A stretch of DNA of 64,000 bases from VRUE01 sp963817945 (GCA_963817945.1 CAWFQH010000004.1:62001-126000), one strand, 5' to 3'; counted from the stretch's first letter, positions 1 through 8,344 are shown. Notes: generated from the sequence alone by a model not told the origin. A program made the numbers and translations.

Positions 1-204
1 GAGGCGACCGTCGCCGAGCACCTGCGCGGCCCGAAGATCAAGGTCTTCAAATACAAGCCGAAGAAGGGCTACCGCCGCCGCGCCGGCCACCGCTCCGAGC
101 TGACCAGGCTCGAGGTGACCGAGCTCAAACTCGGCGCCCGCAAAGCGGCAAAACCAAAATCCAAAACCGAATCCGCTGCTAAAAAGGACGACGATGGCTC
201 ATAA
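1..204 (+). CDS. rplU: 50S ribosomal protein L21, C-terminal part
   Basis: The window opens inside this gene; the last 67 residues are read in frame 1. The segment RGPKIKVFKYKPKKGYRR matches the conserved rRNA-binding end of L21, a 50S subunit protein. A Lys/Ala-rich tail (ARKAAKPKSKTESAAKKDDD) follows, longer than in many L21 proteins. The TAA stop (202-204) overlaps the rpmA start by 11 bases, the usual L21-L27 arrangement, which implies co-transcription and probably coupled translation. The 5' part lies outside the window. Confidence 0.95.
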   Translation, partial: EATVAEHLRGPKIKVFKYKPKKGYRRRAGHRSELTRLEVTELKLGARKAAKPKSKTESAAKKDDDGS

Positions 205-445
205 GAAAGGACTCGGCTCCAGCCGCAACGGCCGCGAATCAAACCCCAACATGCTTGGGGTCAAGGTCTTCGCCGGCCAGAAGGTCTCCGGTGGCGAGAT
301 CATCGTCCGCCAGCGCGGCACCCGCTTCTGGCCGGGTGACGGCACCGGCCTCGGGCGCGACCACACGATCTTCGCGACGCGCCAAGGGGTCGTCGAGTTC
401 AAGCAGTCGCGCAAGGGTCGGACCATCTCGGTTTTGCAGGACTAG
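194..445 (+). CDS. rpmA: 50S ribosomal protein L27
   Basis: The 83-residue product begins MAHKKGLGSSRNGRESN, the classic L27 start. L27 lies at the peptidyl-transferase centre of the 50S subunit, where its N-terminus contacts tRNA. The motif GGEIIVRQRGTRFWPG and the end GRTISVLQD are also typical, and the length is normal for the family. The ATG lies inside the last codons of rplU. No N-terminal extension needing cleavage is seen. Hairpin element E begins 7 bases past the stop and could end the transcript. Confidence 0.98.
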   Translation: MAHKKGLGSSRNGRESNPNMLGVKVFAGQKVSGGEIIVRQRGTRFWPGDGTGLGRDHTIFATRQGVVEFKQSRKGRTISVLQD

Positions 446-451
446 GCGGTG

Positions 452-569
452 GGAGGGGTCGGGTGCCCCTCTCGCTTGCTGGATTTTTCGCACGCACGCG
501 CTGTGGCTCTCGCTGAGGATTAGGGCGAAAAATAGGACGCCGCTTCGCGAGAGGGCACCCGACCCCTCC
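452..569. repeat. Hairpin element E (rpmA-obg gap)
   Basis: The left arm 452-475 (GGAGGGGTCGGGTGCCCC...) pairs with 547-569, 23 bp with one bulged C. A second stem is nested in the loop: ATTTTTCGC 483-491 with GCGAAAAAT 525-533. It has no U-run after the outer stem. It may also act as a terminator for rplU-rpmA, but its layout matches the other hairpin repeats, above all element H. Confidence 0.8.
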
Positions 570-647
570 TGCCCAGCCCCCAAAGCCTCGGGTGCCGGAG
601 CTGGGTGGGGCGAGAAACCGATGTATATGAGCGGTAAGTCGCCTCAC

Positions 648-653
648 TAGGCT
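648..653 (+). promoter_or_regulatory. Putative -10 box of obg
   Basis: TAGGCT lies 7 bases before ATG 661, a spacing that fits a leaderless transcript. No clear -35 box is seen. Confidence 0.45.
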
Positions 654-660
654 CGTGTCC

Positions 661-1977
661 ATGTACGACAAGGCGAAGATCTGGGTCGAGGGTGGTGCCG
701 GCGGCAACGGTTCCGTGAGCTTTCGGCGAGAGGCGCACGTGCCGAAGGGCGGGCCTGACGGCGGTGACGGGGGGCATGGCGGGGACGTTGTGCTCGTCTG
801 CGATCCGTCGCGGCGCGACCTCGGCGCCCTTCGGGGGAGCAAGCACTTTCGGGCCGGGCGAGGCAAACATGGGCAGGGCGCCAACAAGCATGGGGCCCGG
901 GGGGAGGAGCTGGAGATCCCGGTGCCGGCGGGGACGCAGGCCGAGGCGGTCGACGGGAGCAGGATCGACTTGGTCGCTGCCGGGCAGCGGGCGGTCGTCG
1001 CCCATGGAGGGCGCGGCGGCCACGGGAACAAGCGCTTCGCGAACTCAACCCGGCAAGCGCCGCGGTTCGCCGAGAAGGGAACCGGGGGCGAGGAGGGCTG
1101 GGTCGAGGTGCGGCTGAAGCTGCTCGCCGACGCCGGCCTGGTTGGCCTGCCCAACGCCGGCAAGTCGTCCCTGTTGGCGCGGCTGACGCACGCGAACCCC
1201 AAGGTCGCCGACTATCCCTTCACCACGATCTCGCCGGTGCTGGGCACGATCGAATCCGAGGACCGCCAGGCCGTGTTGGCCGACATCCCCGGTCTGATCG
1301 AAGGTGCCGCTGAGGGCGCCGGGCTCGGACACGAGTTCCTTGCACACGTAGAGCGCTGCTCGATGTTGGTCCACTTGGTCGACCTGGCGCCGCTGGAGGG
1401 CGAGCCAGTCGCCAACTACGAAGCGGTGCGCGAGGAGCTGTTGGCCTACGGAGCCGGGTTAGAGGCCCTGCCGGAGCTCGTCGTCCTCTCGAAGCGAGAC
1501 CTGCTCCCGTCAGGGCAGGTAGAGGCCGCGGTGGCGGAGTGGGAGCAGCGCCTGGCCGGCTCTCGGCTGGGCGTGCTGTCGGTCTCCTCGGCCACGGGCG
1601 AGGGAATCGAGGACCTGCGCCGCCGCATTCTCGCCGAGCTGCCCGAAGGGCCGACTGCCAGTCTGGACGACAGAAGGGCAACGGCAAGCGGAGCAAGTGC
1701 CACGAGCGCGGCCGAGTTCGAGGCCGAGCACCGCGTCTACCGCCCGGTCGGCGAGGGCGGTTACTCGGTTGAGCGCGAGGGGGACGGCGCCTTCCGCGTC
1801 CTCGGCCGCGGCGTCGAGCTCCTCTTCGAGCGCCATGACATCGGCAACGAAGAGGCGCTTGCCTACCTAGAGCGGCGCTTGAACGAGATCGGTGTCATTG
1901 CCGCCCTACGCGCCGCCGGCTTCGAGCCAGGCGACGAGGTCCGGGTCGGCGAGCACGAGTTCGAGCTACACCCCTGA
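661..1977 (+). CDS. obg: GTPase Obg/CgtA
   Basis: The 438-residue protein has all three Obg parts: the glycine-rich N-domain (AKIWVEGGAGGNGSVSFRRE onwards, about residues 1-158), a GTPase domain with G1 motif GLPNAGKSS, switch region DYPFTTISPVLG, G3 DIPGLIEGA and G4-like LSKRD, and a C-terminal OCT-like domain ending VGEHEFELHP. Obg binds the 50S subunit late in assembly and takes part in the stringent response. ATG 661 is preferred over GTG 655 because it lies 7 bases behind a TAGGCT box and matches the family start MYDKAKI. The end overlaps the convergent nitrilase gene by 12 bases. Confidence 0.96.
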   Translation: MYDKAKIWVEGGAGGNGSVSFRREAHVPKGGPDGGDGGHGGDVVLVCDPSRRDLGALRGSKHFRAGRGKHGQGANKHGARGEELEIPVPAGTQAEAVDGSRIDLVAAGQRAVVAHGGRGGHGNKRFANSTRQAPRFAEKGTGGEEGWVEVRLKLLADAGLVGLPNAGKSSLLARLTHANPKVADYPFTTISPVLGTIESEDRQAVLADIPGLIEGAAEGAGLGHEFLAHVERCSMLVHLVDLAPLEGEPVANYEAVREELLAYGAGLEALPELVVLSKRDLLPSGQVEAAVAEWEQRLAGSRLGVLSVSSATGEGIEDLRRRILAELPEGPTASLDDRRATASGASATSAAEFEAEHRVYRPVGEGGYSVEREGDGAFRVLGRGVELLFERHDIGNEEALAYLERRLNEIGVIAALRAAGFEPGDEVRVGEHEFELHP

Positions 1978-2904
1978 GCCCGGCTCCGGCTCCGTACCGA
2001 CGCCCCCGACGGCGCCCATCAGCACGTCCTCGCGGCTGTAGTGGCCGACCGAGTCGAACCAGCGCTTGGCGCGCAGGCCATCGCGCAAGTCGCAATCGGC
2101 GACGACGATCCCCTCCTCGCCGTAGAGCGGGCCGGCTATCACCTCGCCCCAGGTGGGCTCGACGATCGCGGCGCCACCGCGGCCAAAGACGTCGCGCTCG
2201 GGCAGCTCGACCGGGAAGTCATCAGGGAACGCCTCTCGCGGTATGAACTGGGGAGCGGAGACGACGAAGGCGCCGGACTCGATTGCGATGTGGCGCATGC
2301 TGGCGAGCCATCCGTCGGAGTCGTCTGCCGTCGGTGCGACCCAGATCTGTGGTCCCGACCGGTACATTGCGTAGCGCGCCAGCGGCATCCGGTTCTCCCA
2401 GCAGATCAGGCCGCCGACCTTGCCCAGCGGCGTTTGCGCGGCAACGAGATCGTCGCCGGCGCCGATCCCGTGGAAGAGCCGCTCGTGATGGGTCGGCATC
2501 AGCTTGCGGTGCTTCCACACAAGCCCCTCGGGCCCGATCAGAACGAGCGTGTTGTAGAGGGAGCCGGGCCGCTCCGCCTCGCGCTCGTTGACGCCGATCG
2601 CGCAGTAGGCGCCGGTGCGCTGACACGCCTCGATCAGCTCGTCGATCAGGGCACCGGGCACGTCAACCGAGTTTTCCCAGAGCCGCTGCCAGAGCTCGTC
2701 GAAGCCGCCGAACGTCGCGGCGGGCGCGGCCCATGACTGCGAGGGGTAGAGGGGGACGAAGGTCTCGGGGAGGACGACCAGCTCGGCGCCGTCTGCCGCG
2801 GCGCGCTCGATCAGCTCCACCGCCTTGGCGATCGACGCCTCCGCGTCGAGGATCGCCGGCGTCGCCTGCGCGGCGGCGATCCGCACCGTCCTCAGCTCGG
2901 TCAC
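1966..2904 (-). CDS. Carbon-nitrogen hydrolase (nitrilase family)
   Basis: The 312-residue protein has the nitrilase triad in order: Glu47 (VVLPETF), Lys134 (HRKLMPTHHERLFHG) and Cys168 (GLICWENRMPLAR). CWEN followed by a Pro and Arg is typical of true nitrilases acting on organic nitriles rather than of amidases or NAD synthetase domains, so conversion of a nitrile to acid and ammonia is likely; the substrate is unknown. The start is GTG at 2904, 7 bases behind a TAACCT box read on the minus strand. It is divergent from proB and convergent with obg, so it is probably a single-gene unit. Confidence 0.85.
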   Translation of the reverse strand: MTELRTVRIAAAQATPAILDAEASIAKAVELIERAAADGAELVVLPETFVPLYPSQSWAAPAATFGGFDELWQRLWENSVDVPGALIDELIEACQRTGAYCAIGVNEREAERPGSLYNTLVLIGPEGLVWKHRKLMPTHHERLFHGIGAGDDLVAAQTPLGKVGGLICWENRMPLARYAMYRSGPQIWVAPTADDSDGWLASMRHIAIESGAFVVSAPQFIPREAFPDDFPVELPERDVFGRGGAAIVEPTWGEVIAGPLYGEEGIVVADCDLRDGLRAKRWFDSVGHYSREDVLMGAVGGVGTEPEPGSGV

Positions 2905-2911
2905 CGGATCC

Positions 2912-2917
2912 AGGTTA
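2912..2917 (-). promoter_or_regulatory. Putative -10 box of the nitrilase gene
   Basis: TAACCT on the minus strand lies 7 bases before the GTG start, again leaderless spacing. It is divergent from the proB box 35 bases away. Confidence 0.4.
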
Positions 2918-2952
2918 GTGGCGGGCTGCGGCGCATGCTCGGGCGCCGTTCA

Positions 2953-2958
2953 TACACT
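2953..2958 (+). promoter_or_regulatory. Putative -10 box of proB
   Basis: TACACT lies 6 bases before ATG 2965, which supports that start and a leaderless message. Confidence 0.45.
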
Positions 2959-2964
2959 TGCCCG

Positions 2965-4053
2965 ATGACCCTGGTCGTCAAGCTCGGCTCCTCGATCGTC
3001 GCCGCCGACGACGGCGAGCTGCGCGTCGACGTGCTCGACCGGGTCTGCGAGCAGGTGGCCGCGCTGGAGCAGGGCGGTGAGCGGGTGGTGATGGTGACCT
3101 CCGGAGCGATCGCCCGCGGTAGGCGGCTGCTGAACCTCGAAGAGCGCCCGCGGGCGATGGATGAGCTGCAGGCTGCCTCGGCGGTCGGCCAGGGCGACCT
3201 CTTCCGCGCCTACGAGACGCGGCTGAGCGAGCGCGGAACCCACGCCGCCCAGGTCCTGCTGACCGCAGCCGACATCGCGGCGCGGACCAACTACCTCAAT
3301 GCGCGGCAAACGCTGCGGCGACTGATCGAGTGGGGGGTGGTGCCGGTCGTCAACGAGAACGACACCACTGCCACCGACGAGATCACCTTCGGCGATAACG
3401 ACTTCCTCGCCGCCCAGGTGGCGATCCTGCTCGACGCGCGCCTTCTCGTCCTTCTCTCCGACGTTGACGGCCTCCACCGGGGCGATCCACGCAGCCAGCC
3501 GGACGCGGAGCTTGTCGCCGAGGTGGGCGACTTCGCCGAGCTGGACGAGATGGAGATCGGGGACCGGACCTCCGCCTTCGGCTCGGGCGGGATGCGCAGC
3601 AAGGTCGCCGCCGCCGAGATGGCGAGCGTGGCCGGTATCGCGACGGTGGTCTGCAACGGTACGACCGACGGGACTCTGACGGCGGCTGCCGCGGGCGATC
3701 CCGTCGGAACCCGATTCGCCCCCAGGCAGGGCCGCGCCTCGAGTTTCAAGCTCTGGCTGAAATACGCGAAGCCGGCCAAGGGTCGCCTCACGGTCGACGA
3801 GGGCGCGGCGCGGGTGCTGCGCGAGAGCGGTTCGAGCCTGCTGCCGGTCGGGATCGTCGCCGTCGACGGCAACTTCGACGCCGGTGACGCGGTCGAGGTG
3901 GCCACCGACGGCTCGGTGATCGGCAAGGGAATCGCCGATTACTCCTCGCGCGAGCTGGATCGGGTCAAGGGGCTGCAGAGTGCGCTGGTGCGCGAGCAGC
4001 TTCCGCACGCGGCCGACGAGGTGATCCACCGCGATCGCTTCGTGCTCGTCTGA
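2965..4053 (+). CDS. proB: Glutamate 5-kinase
   Basis: The 362-residue protein carries out the first step of proline synthesis, ATP-dependent phosphorylation of glutamate. The amino acid kinase domain runs over about residues 1-250 (MTLVVKLGSSIVAADDG; VNENDTTATDEITFGDND; LLSDVDGLH; GSGGMRSKVAAAEMA), followed by a C-terminal PUA domain (RLTVDEGAARVLRESGSS to about residue 355). ATG 2965 is chosen because the kinase fold starts at once and a TACACT box lies 6 bases upstream; ATG 2935 would add an unconserved decapeptide. proA follows after 23 bases. Proline feedback control by this enzyme class is known but not visible here. Confidence 0.96.
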   Translation: MTLVVKLGSSIVAADDGELRVDVLDRVCEQVAALEQGGERVVMVTSGAIARGRRLLNLEERPRAMDELQAASAVGQGDLFRAYETRLSERGTHAAQVLLTAADIAARTNYLNARQTLRRLIEWGVVPVVNENDTTATDEITFGDNDFLAAQVAILLDARLLVLLSDVDGLHRGDPRSQPDAELVAEVGDFAELDEMEIGDRTSAFGSGGMRSKVAAAEMASVAGIATVVCNGTTDGTLTAAAAGDPVGTRFAPRQGRASSFKLWLKYAKPAKGRLTVDEGAARVLRESGSSLLPVGIVAVDGNFDAGDAVEVATDGSVIGKGIADYSSRELDRVKGLQSALVREQLPHAADEVIHRDRFVLV

Positions 4054-4061
4054 GCCCTAGC

Positions 4062-4067
4062 TACCCT
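4062..4067 (+). promoter_or_regulatory. Putative -10 box of proA
   Basis: TACCCT lies 9 bases before ATG 4077, inside the short proB-proA gap, so proA may have its own leaderless transcript besides read-through. Confidence 0.35.
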
Positions 4068-4076
4068 TAGCCGTCC

Positions 4077-5342
4077 ATGGCAGTGACGACGACGAGCATC
4101 GCCGAGACCTGTAAAGCAGCGCAGAGCGCTGCGCGTGCACTGGCGTCTGCTTCGACCGAGGCTAAGGACGCGGCGCTGGAGGCGACCGCGCGGCTGTTGG
4201 GCGAGCGGACGGGCGAGATCCTCGCGGCGAACGCGGCCGACCTGGCCGACGAGCACGCGGCAGGATTGACCGCGGCGCTGCGCGACCGGCTGACCCTCGA
4301 CGAGGAGCGGGTCGCGGCGATGGCCGACGGCGTCAGGGCGGTGGCGGCACTCGACGATCCGGTCGGCGAGGAGCTCGAACGAAAAACGCTCGCCGGTGGG
4401 CTCGAGCTGCGCAAGTTGCGGGTGCCGCTCGGCGTCGTCGCAGTCGTCTACGAGGCACGGCCCAACGTGACGGTCGACTGCGCGGCGCTGACCATCAAGA
4501 GCGGCAACGCGATCGTCCTGCGCGGCTCCCATTACGCCGAGCGCTCCAACGGGGCGTTGGCGGCAGTCGTCCGCGAGGGCCTGGTCGAGGCGGGTTTGCA
4601 AGACGACGCGGTGCTGCTGCTGGCCGGCGGCGGCCATGAGGAGCTGGCAGAGCTGGCAACCCAGGACGGCGCGGTTGACCTGCTGATACCGCGCGGGGGC
4701 GAAGGGCTGAAGGCGGCGCTGAAGGAGGTGGCGACGGTGCCGGTGATCTACGCGGCGGCTGGCAATTGCCACGTCTACGTTCACGCCGACGCCGACCTCG
4801 AGATGGCACGGCGGATAGTCGTCAACGCCAAGGTGCAGCGTCCGGGCGTTTGCAACGCGGCGGAGACCCTGCTGGTCGACACCGCGGTGGCGGCGGACTT
4901 CCTGCCCGCTGCCGCCGCCGAGCTGCGGGCAGCAGGCGTCGAGCTTGTCGGCGACGAGCGGGCCCGGGCCGCTGTCGGCGATGCCGAGGTCGGGGCGGCC
5001 GCCGACGATGACTGGGCCCTCGAGTTCCTTGACCTGAAGCTCGCCGTCGCCGTCGTCGACTCCCTCGAGGGGGCGATCGACCATGTCAACGCCTACGGAA
5101 CCCGTCACTCGGAGGCGATCGTGACTCGCTCCCAGGAGGCCGCCGAGCGCTTCACGACCGGAGTCGACGCCGCCGTCGTCTACACGAACGCCTCGACCCG
5201 CTTCACCGACGGCTTCGAGTTCGGAATGGGCGCTGAGATCGGCAACTCGACCCAGAAGCTGCACGCGCGCGGCCCGATCGGCCTGCGCGAGCTGACCACC
5301 TACAAGTACGTCGTCCGCGGCGACGGCCAGGTGCGTGGGTAG
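4077..5342 (+). CDS. proA: Gamma-glutamyl phosphate reductase
   Basis: The 421-residue, family-length protein is the second enzyme of proline synthesis, reducing glutamyl-5-phosphate with NADPH to the semialdehyde. Motifs include VPLGVVAVVYEARPNVTVDCAA's core VVYEARPNVT, the catalytic cysteine in KVQRPGVCNAAETLLVD, and the conserved ending NASTRFTDGFEFGMGAEIGNS. It follows proB directly, and its last 8 bases overlap nadD. Confidence 0.97.
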   Translation: MAVTTTSIAETCKAAQSAARALASASTEAKDAALEATARLLGERTGEILAANAADLADEHAAGLTAALRDRLTLDEERVAAMADGVRAVAALDDPVGEELERKTLAGGLELRKLRVPLGVVAVVYEARPNVTVDCAALTIKSGNAIVLRGSHYAERSNGALAAVVREGLVEAGLQDDAVLLLAGGGHEELAELATQDGAVDLLIPRGGEGLKAALKEVATVPVIYAAAGNCHVYVHADADLEMARRIVVNAKVQRPGVCNAAETLLVDTAVAADFLPAAAAELRAAGVELVGDERARAAVGDAEVGAAADDDWALEFLDLKLAVAVVDSLEGAIDHVNAYGTRHSEAIVTRSQEAAERFTTGVDAAVVYTNASTRFTDGFEFGMGAEIGNSTQKLHARGPIGLRELTTYKYVVRGDGQVRG

Positions 5343-5949
5343 CGACGGCGCCCGGCCCGGCGTCGGCGTCCTCGGCTCGGCTTTCAACCCGCCCCACCTC
5401 GGCCACCTTGCGCTGGCGCAGGAGGCGCTCTGGCAGCTCGGCCTCGACGAAGTCATCTTGATGCCGACTGGCGAGGCGCCGCATAAGCGGATCCTCGACG
5501 ACCCCGGGCGAGAGTTGCGCCTGGCGATGACCCGGTTGGCAGCGGCAGATGACTCCCGCTTCGCGGTCTCCAGCCTCGAGGTCGATCGCGACGGGCCGTC
5601 CTACACGTATGAAACCTTAGAGCTGCTTGCAGGGGAAAGACCGAATACGCAGCTTGTCTTCGTGATGGGGGCCGACGCCGCGGTGGGGCTCGAGAGCTGG
5701 CGCCAGCCGGAGCGCGTCGTCGAGCTGGCGCAGCTGGCGGTGGCACGGCGGGCGGGGGTCTCCGACGCCGACGTCGGCGCGGCGATGCGCAGCCTCGGAG
5801 CCGAGGGCCGGGCAACGATGCTGGAGATGCCGCAGTTCGGCGTCTCCTCTTCATCTGTTCGCGAGCGGGCCGCCGCGGGCCGACCGCTGCGATACCTGGT
5901 GCCGGAGGCGGTGGCGAGATTCATCGAGGAGAAGGAGATCTACTCATGA
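5335..5949 (+). CDS. nadD: Nicotinate-nucleotide adenylyltransferase
   Basis: The 204-residue protein makes deamido-NAD from nicotinate mononucleotide and ATP. It shows the nucleotidyltransferase signature GSAFNPPHLGHLALAQEA, the motif FVMGADAAVGLESWRQP, and the C-terminal SSSVRERAAAGRPLRYLVP that corresponds to the ISSTXIR motif. The start is GTG 5335 inside the end of proA; the stop overlaps rsfS (ATGA), which suggests translational coupling. The neighbour rsfS is the usual partner of nadD. Confidence 0.95.
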   Translation: MGSDGARPGVGVLGSAFNPPHLGHLALAQEALWQLGLDEVILMPTGEAPHKRILDDPGRELRLAMTRLAAADDSRFAVSSLEVDRDGPSYTYETLELLAGERPNTQLVFVMGADAAVGLESWRQPERVVELAQLAVARRAGVSDADVGAAMRSLGAEGRATMLEMPQFGVSSSSVRERAAAGRPLRYLVPEAVARFIEEKEIYS

Positions 5950-6332
5950 GCCCGCTTGCCTCGGAGCCGCTGGCACGCCGTCTGGCCGAGCTGGCTGACG
6001 CAAAAGGCGCGACCGAGATCGTCGTCCTCGACATGCGGCAGCTTGCCTCTTACACCGACTTCCTGACGATCTGCACAGCCCGCAACGAGCGCCAGGCGCG
6101 GGCCGTTGTCGACGAGGTGAAGCTGCGGCTGAAGCAGGAGAGCGACCTGCTGCCCAGTGGCGTGGAGGGAAACGGCGCCGCCGGTTGGATCGTGCTCGAT
6201 TACCTCGACGCCGTCCTGCACGTCTTCACGGCCGACGCACGGCAGCGCTACGGCCTCGAGGAGCTCTGGCATGAAGCCCCGCGACTGGAGCTGGGACTGG
6301 ATCGCGAGAGCCGCTCGGCGGCCAGCGCCTGA
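5946..6332 (+). CDS. rsfS: Ribosomal silencing factor RsfS (Iojap)
   Basis: The 128-residue protein binds ribosomal protein L14 and blocks subunit joining under starvation. Conserved blocks are ATEIVVLDMRQLASYTDFLTICTA, seen here as DMRQLASYTDFLTICTA, then NERQARAVVDEV and the ending GWIVLDYLDAVLHVF...RQRYGLEELW. Length and motifs are standard. It overlaps nadD by four bases. The C-terminal residues (RESRSAASA) are unconserved. Confidence 0.95.
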   Translation: MSPLASEPLARRLAELADAKGATEIVVLDMRQLASYTDFLTICTARNERQARAVVDEVKLRLKQESDLLPSGVEGNGAAGWIVLDYLDAVLHVFTADARQRYGLEELWHEAPRLELGLDRESRSAASA

Positions 6333-6334
6333 GT

Positions 6335-6390
6335 GCTCGAACGCCCGTTCGAGCCCACGGCGAGTGTCGCGAAAAAGCCGTCCGAACGGG
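6335..6390. repeat. Palindrome and hairpin before the coiled-coil gene
   Basis: GCTCGAACG/CGTTCGAGC forms a near-perfect 20-bp palindrome at 6335-6354. Overlapping it, CCCGTTCG 6344-6351 pairs with CGAACGGG 6383-6390, and ACGGC 6357-6361 with GCCGT 6377-6381. The two structures exclude each other. It may be an operator or a terminator for rsfS; no T-run follows. Confidence 0.5.
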
Positions 6391-6394
6391 CCCC

Positions 6395-6400
6395 TAGCGT
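6395..6400 (+). promoter_or_regulatory. Putative -10 box of the DivIVA-like gene
   Basis: TAGCGT lies 7 bases before ATG 6408 and directly follows the hairpin at 6344-6390. Confidence 0.4.
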
Positions 6401-6407
6401 CCCGGAC

Positions 6408-7154
6408 ATGGGTAGCTTCAAGAGGGCGCTCCTCGGCTATCGCCGTGGCGAAGTCGAGACGGCGATAGCGGCGCGCGACGAACGGATCGGAGCGCTCGAG
6501 CGCGAGGCTCGGGACGCGGTCGATCGCATGCGCAGCGCGACCGCGGCGGCGGCGCGTAGCGAGCAGGAGCTGTCCCTGTTGTCCGGGATGGTGATCGAGC
6601 GCGAGCGTGAGATCCGCAACCTTGGCGAGCTGCTGCGCGAGGCGAACGAGCGCCACGACCGCAGCATTGCCTCGCTGGAGTCGACGGCCGGGCGCCTGGA
6701 GGAGATCCAGGCGCAGGCCCGCGGGCAGGCGACGAGGATCCGAATGAAAGCGCTGCGCGAGGCGGTCGAGGTGAGCCGTCGCACGCAGGAGCTGTCGGAC
6801 GTGCAGGCGGCGGGATCCGGCGGCGCTGAATCGAACGGAACGGCCAGCTCCGCAGAGGGCCGCGAGGACGGACTCTACGAGGGCAACGTCAGGCTCGAGA
6901 TCGGGCCCCTCGACGATTTCTCCCAGCTAGTTGGCTTCGAGGACGCGATCGGTCGGCTCGGCGCTTCCCAGATCTCGGTGGAACGCTTCTCCGAGGGCCG
7001 CGCCACCCTCTCGATGAACCTCGACGAGCCGGTCGCGCTGCTGCGCGAGCTGGAAGAGCGAGCCCCGCTCGAGTTCCGCGTCCGCCGCAGCGCCGGCGAC
7101 AACTTGATCCTCGACGTCGACGAGGACGAGGGCACCGGCCGCCAGGCTGCCTGA
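6408..7154 (+). CDS. Coiled-coil protein with DivIVA-like N-terminus
   Basis: The 248-residue protein starts MGSFKRALLGYRRGEVETAI, resembling the membrane-binding start of DivIVA/Wag31-type proteins (phi-K/R-GY-x-x-x-EV-x). A long, charged, heptad-rich coiled coil (about residues 15-135) follows, then a spacer and a compact C-terminal domain (LEIGPLDDFSQLVGFEDAIGRLG ... SAGDNLILDVDED) that I do not recognise. A role in polar growth or envelope organisation is inference from the N-terminus alone. ATG 6408 is favoured over GTG 6333 because it sits 7 bases behind TAGCGT and starts at the conserved region. Confidence 0.6.
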   Translation: MGSFKRALLGYRRGEVETAIAARDERIGALEREARDAVDRMRSATAAAARSEQELSLLSGMVIEREREIRNLGELLREANERHDRSIASLESTAGRLEEIQAQARGQATRIRMKALREAVEVSRRTQELSDVQAAGSGGAESNGTASSAEGREDGLYEGNVRLEIGPLDDFSQLVGFEDAIGRLGASQISVERFSEGRATLSMNLDEPVALLRELEERAPLEFRVRRSAGDNLILDVDEDEGTGRQAA

Positions 7155-7181
7155 TCTGCACGGCGCTCGCGGCTGACCGTC

Positions 7182-7187
7182 TAAACT
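7182..7187 (+). promoter_or_regulatory. Putative -10 box of tRNA-Ala
   Basis: TAAACT lies 11 bases before the first tRNA base, suitable for a short 5' leader. Confidence 0.4.
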
Positions 7188-7198
7188 CAGCCCACCTC

Positions 7199-7271
7199 GG
7201 GGCTGTAGCTCAGCTGGAAGAGCGACGCGCTGGCAGCGCGTAGGTCACGGGTTCGAGTCCCGTCAGCTCCA
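7199..7271 (+). tRNA. tRNA-Ala (anticodon GGC)
   Basis: A 73-base cloverleaf. Acceptor GGGGCTG pairs with CAGCTCC (one G-T pair), the D arm is GCTC...GAGC, the anticodon stem ACGCG/CGCGT carries loop CTGGCAG with anticodon GGC reading GCC, and the T arm has ACGGG-TTCGAGT-CCCGT. The discriminator is A. The CCA end is not encoded (CTA follows), so it must be added after transcription. Confidence 0.95.
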
Positions 7272-7275
7272 CTAT

Positions 7276-7524
7276 TTGGACCAGGTCGTGCAGATTGTGG
7301 GGGCGCTGCTGATCCTGCTCGCCTATGCGGCGGCGCAGTTCGAGGTCATGGACCAGCATTCGCGGGCCTATCTCCTCCTCAACCTGATCGGATCAGCGAT
7401 CCTCGCGGTCCTCGCATGGCACGAGCGTTTATGGGGCTTTCTGCTGCTGGAGGGGGTCTGGGCCGTGGTCTCCCTCTGGGGCTTCGTTCAGCTTCTTCGT
7501 AGGCGCGCGCCGACCGCGCCCTGA
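7276..7524 (+). CDS. Small membrane protein, CBU_0592-like
   Basis: The 82-residue product has about three hydrophobic segments (residues 3-20, 29-45, 50-70), with the motif LLNLIGSAILAVLAWHERLWGFLLLEGVW. This resembles the CBU_0592 family of small inner-membrane proteins of unknown function (family call from memory). The start is TTG 7276 or GTG 7288; neither has a clear ribosome binding site. It begins 4 bases after the tRNA, so the tRNA transcript could read into it. Confidence 0.55.
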   Translation: MDQVVQIVGALLILLAYAAAQFEVMDQHSRAYLLLNLIGSAILAVLAWHERLWGFLLLEGVWAVVSLWGFVQLLRRRAPTAP

Positions 7525-7571
7525 GCGGCTGAACGCCTCAAACCTTTGGCTCAGCTGCCGATGAGTGAGCG

Positions 7572-8279
7572 ATGAATGCTGCCAACGATCACGTGTTCTC
7601 GCATGGAATGCAGGACACGCGAGAGACCTTTGCGGCCTGGAACGGCCGCCCCTGGTCGGTGCTGGCTGGCTGGACCTGGCTCAGTCTGGCGATCGCGCTG
7701 GTCCTGCTCGGCGCCGTCTGGCTCGTCGCCGGCCTACTGACTCCCGACGTCACGCCTATTCATATGCCGGGCCTGAACGAGTCGACGTCGCCGCTCGACA
7801 CGCTGCCGATCCTCTGGCGCAACTCGCTCGTCCTCGCCCTGCACGGCACGGCTTGCGTGGCCGGCTTCATCGCCGGTGCCTCGATGCCGATCGCGGCCGC
7901 TCAGCGCAGCGGCCTCTCGCGCTGGATCCACCTAAAAGCAGCCCAGTTCGCGATTCTCTTCGTCGCCGCGGTCACCCTCTTCTCGCTCTGCACCCAGGCG
8001 CTCTACCTGGGCTTCCAGGGGTCGACGATCGCCTACCAGCTCGAGATCTCCCATGCGACTCTGATCCTCAGCGTCCTCCCGCACGCGCTCCCGGAGCTGA
8101 CCGCGCTCTTCCTGCCGCTCGCGGCTTGGTTGATCGCCACTCGCCGCGGCGAGTGGAATCAGCTGCTCGCGGCCACCTTCATCACCGTGCTTCTTGCGAT
8201 CCCCGTTTTGGTCGTCGCCGCGACGATCGAGGTCTATTTCTGGCCTCGCCTGCTGGCGGCCCTCTCCCCGGTCATGTGA
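7572..8279 (+). CDS. Stage II sporulation M-like integral membrane protein
   Basis: The 235-residue protein has about five transmembrane segments. The most telling part is LILSVLPHALPELTALFLPLAAWLIATRR followed by a long hydrophobic helix, which resembles the SpoIIM/DUF95 signature (PHG-x-E-L-x-A). Outside spore formers these proteins occur widely and their role is unknown. ATG 7572 has no strong ribosome binding site. The next gene begins after a 92-base leader with a hairpin. Confidence 0.55.
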   Translation: MNAANDHVFSHGMQDTRETFAAWNGRPWSVLAGWTWLSLAIALVLLGAVWLVAGLLTPDVTPIHMPGLNESTSPLDTLPILWRNSLVLALHGTACVAGFIAGASMPIAAAQRSGLSRWIHLKAAQFAILFVAAVTLFSLCTQALYLGFQGSTIAYQLEISHATLILSVLPHALPELTALFLPLAAWLIATRRGEWNQLLAATFITVLLAIPVLVVAATIEVYFWPRLLAALSPVM

Positions 8280-8300
8280 GCACAGGCGGTGACGGAACAC

Positions 8301-8344
8301 CCTGCTTGTGCGACCCTGGAGAGAGACGAGTCCGATCAAGCAGG
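8301..8344 (+). promoter_or_regulatory. Leader hairpin before the winged-helix gene
   Basis: CCTGCTTG 8301-8308 pairs with CAAGCAGG 8337-8344, and an outer GTGAG/CTCAC (8276-8280 with 8353-8357) could close it. The ribosome binding site AAAGGAG (8358-8364) follows at once, so the structure could affect translation start at GTG 8372. Confidence 0.4.
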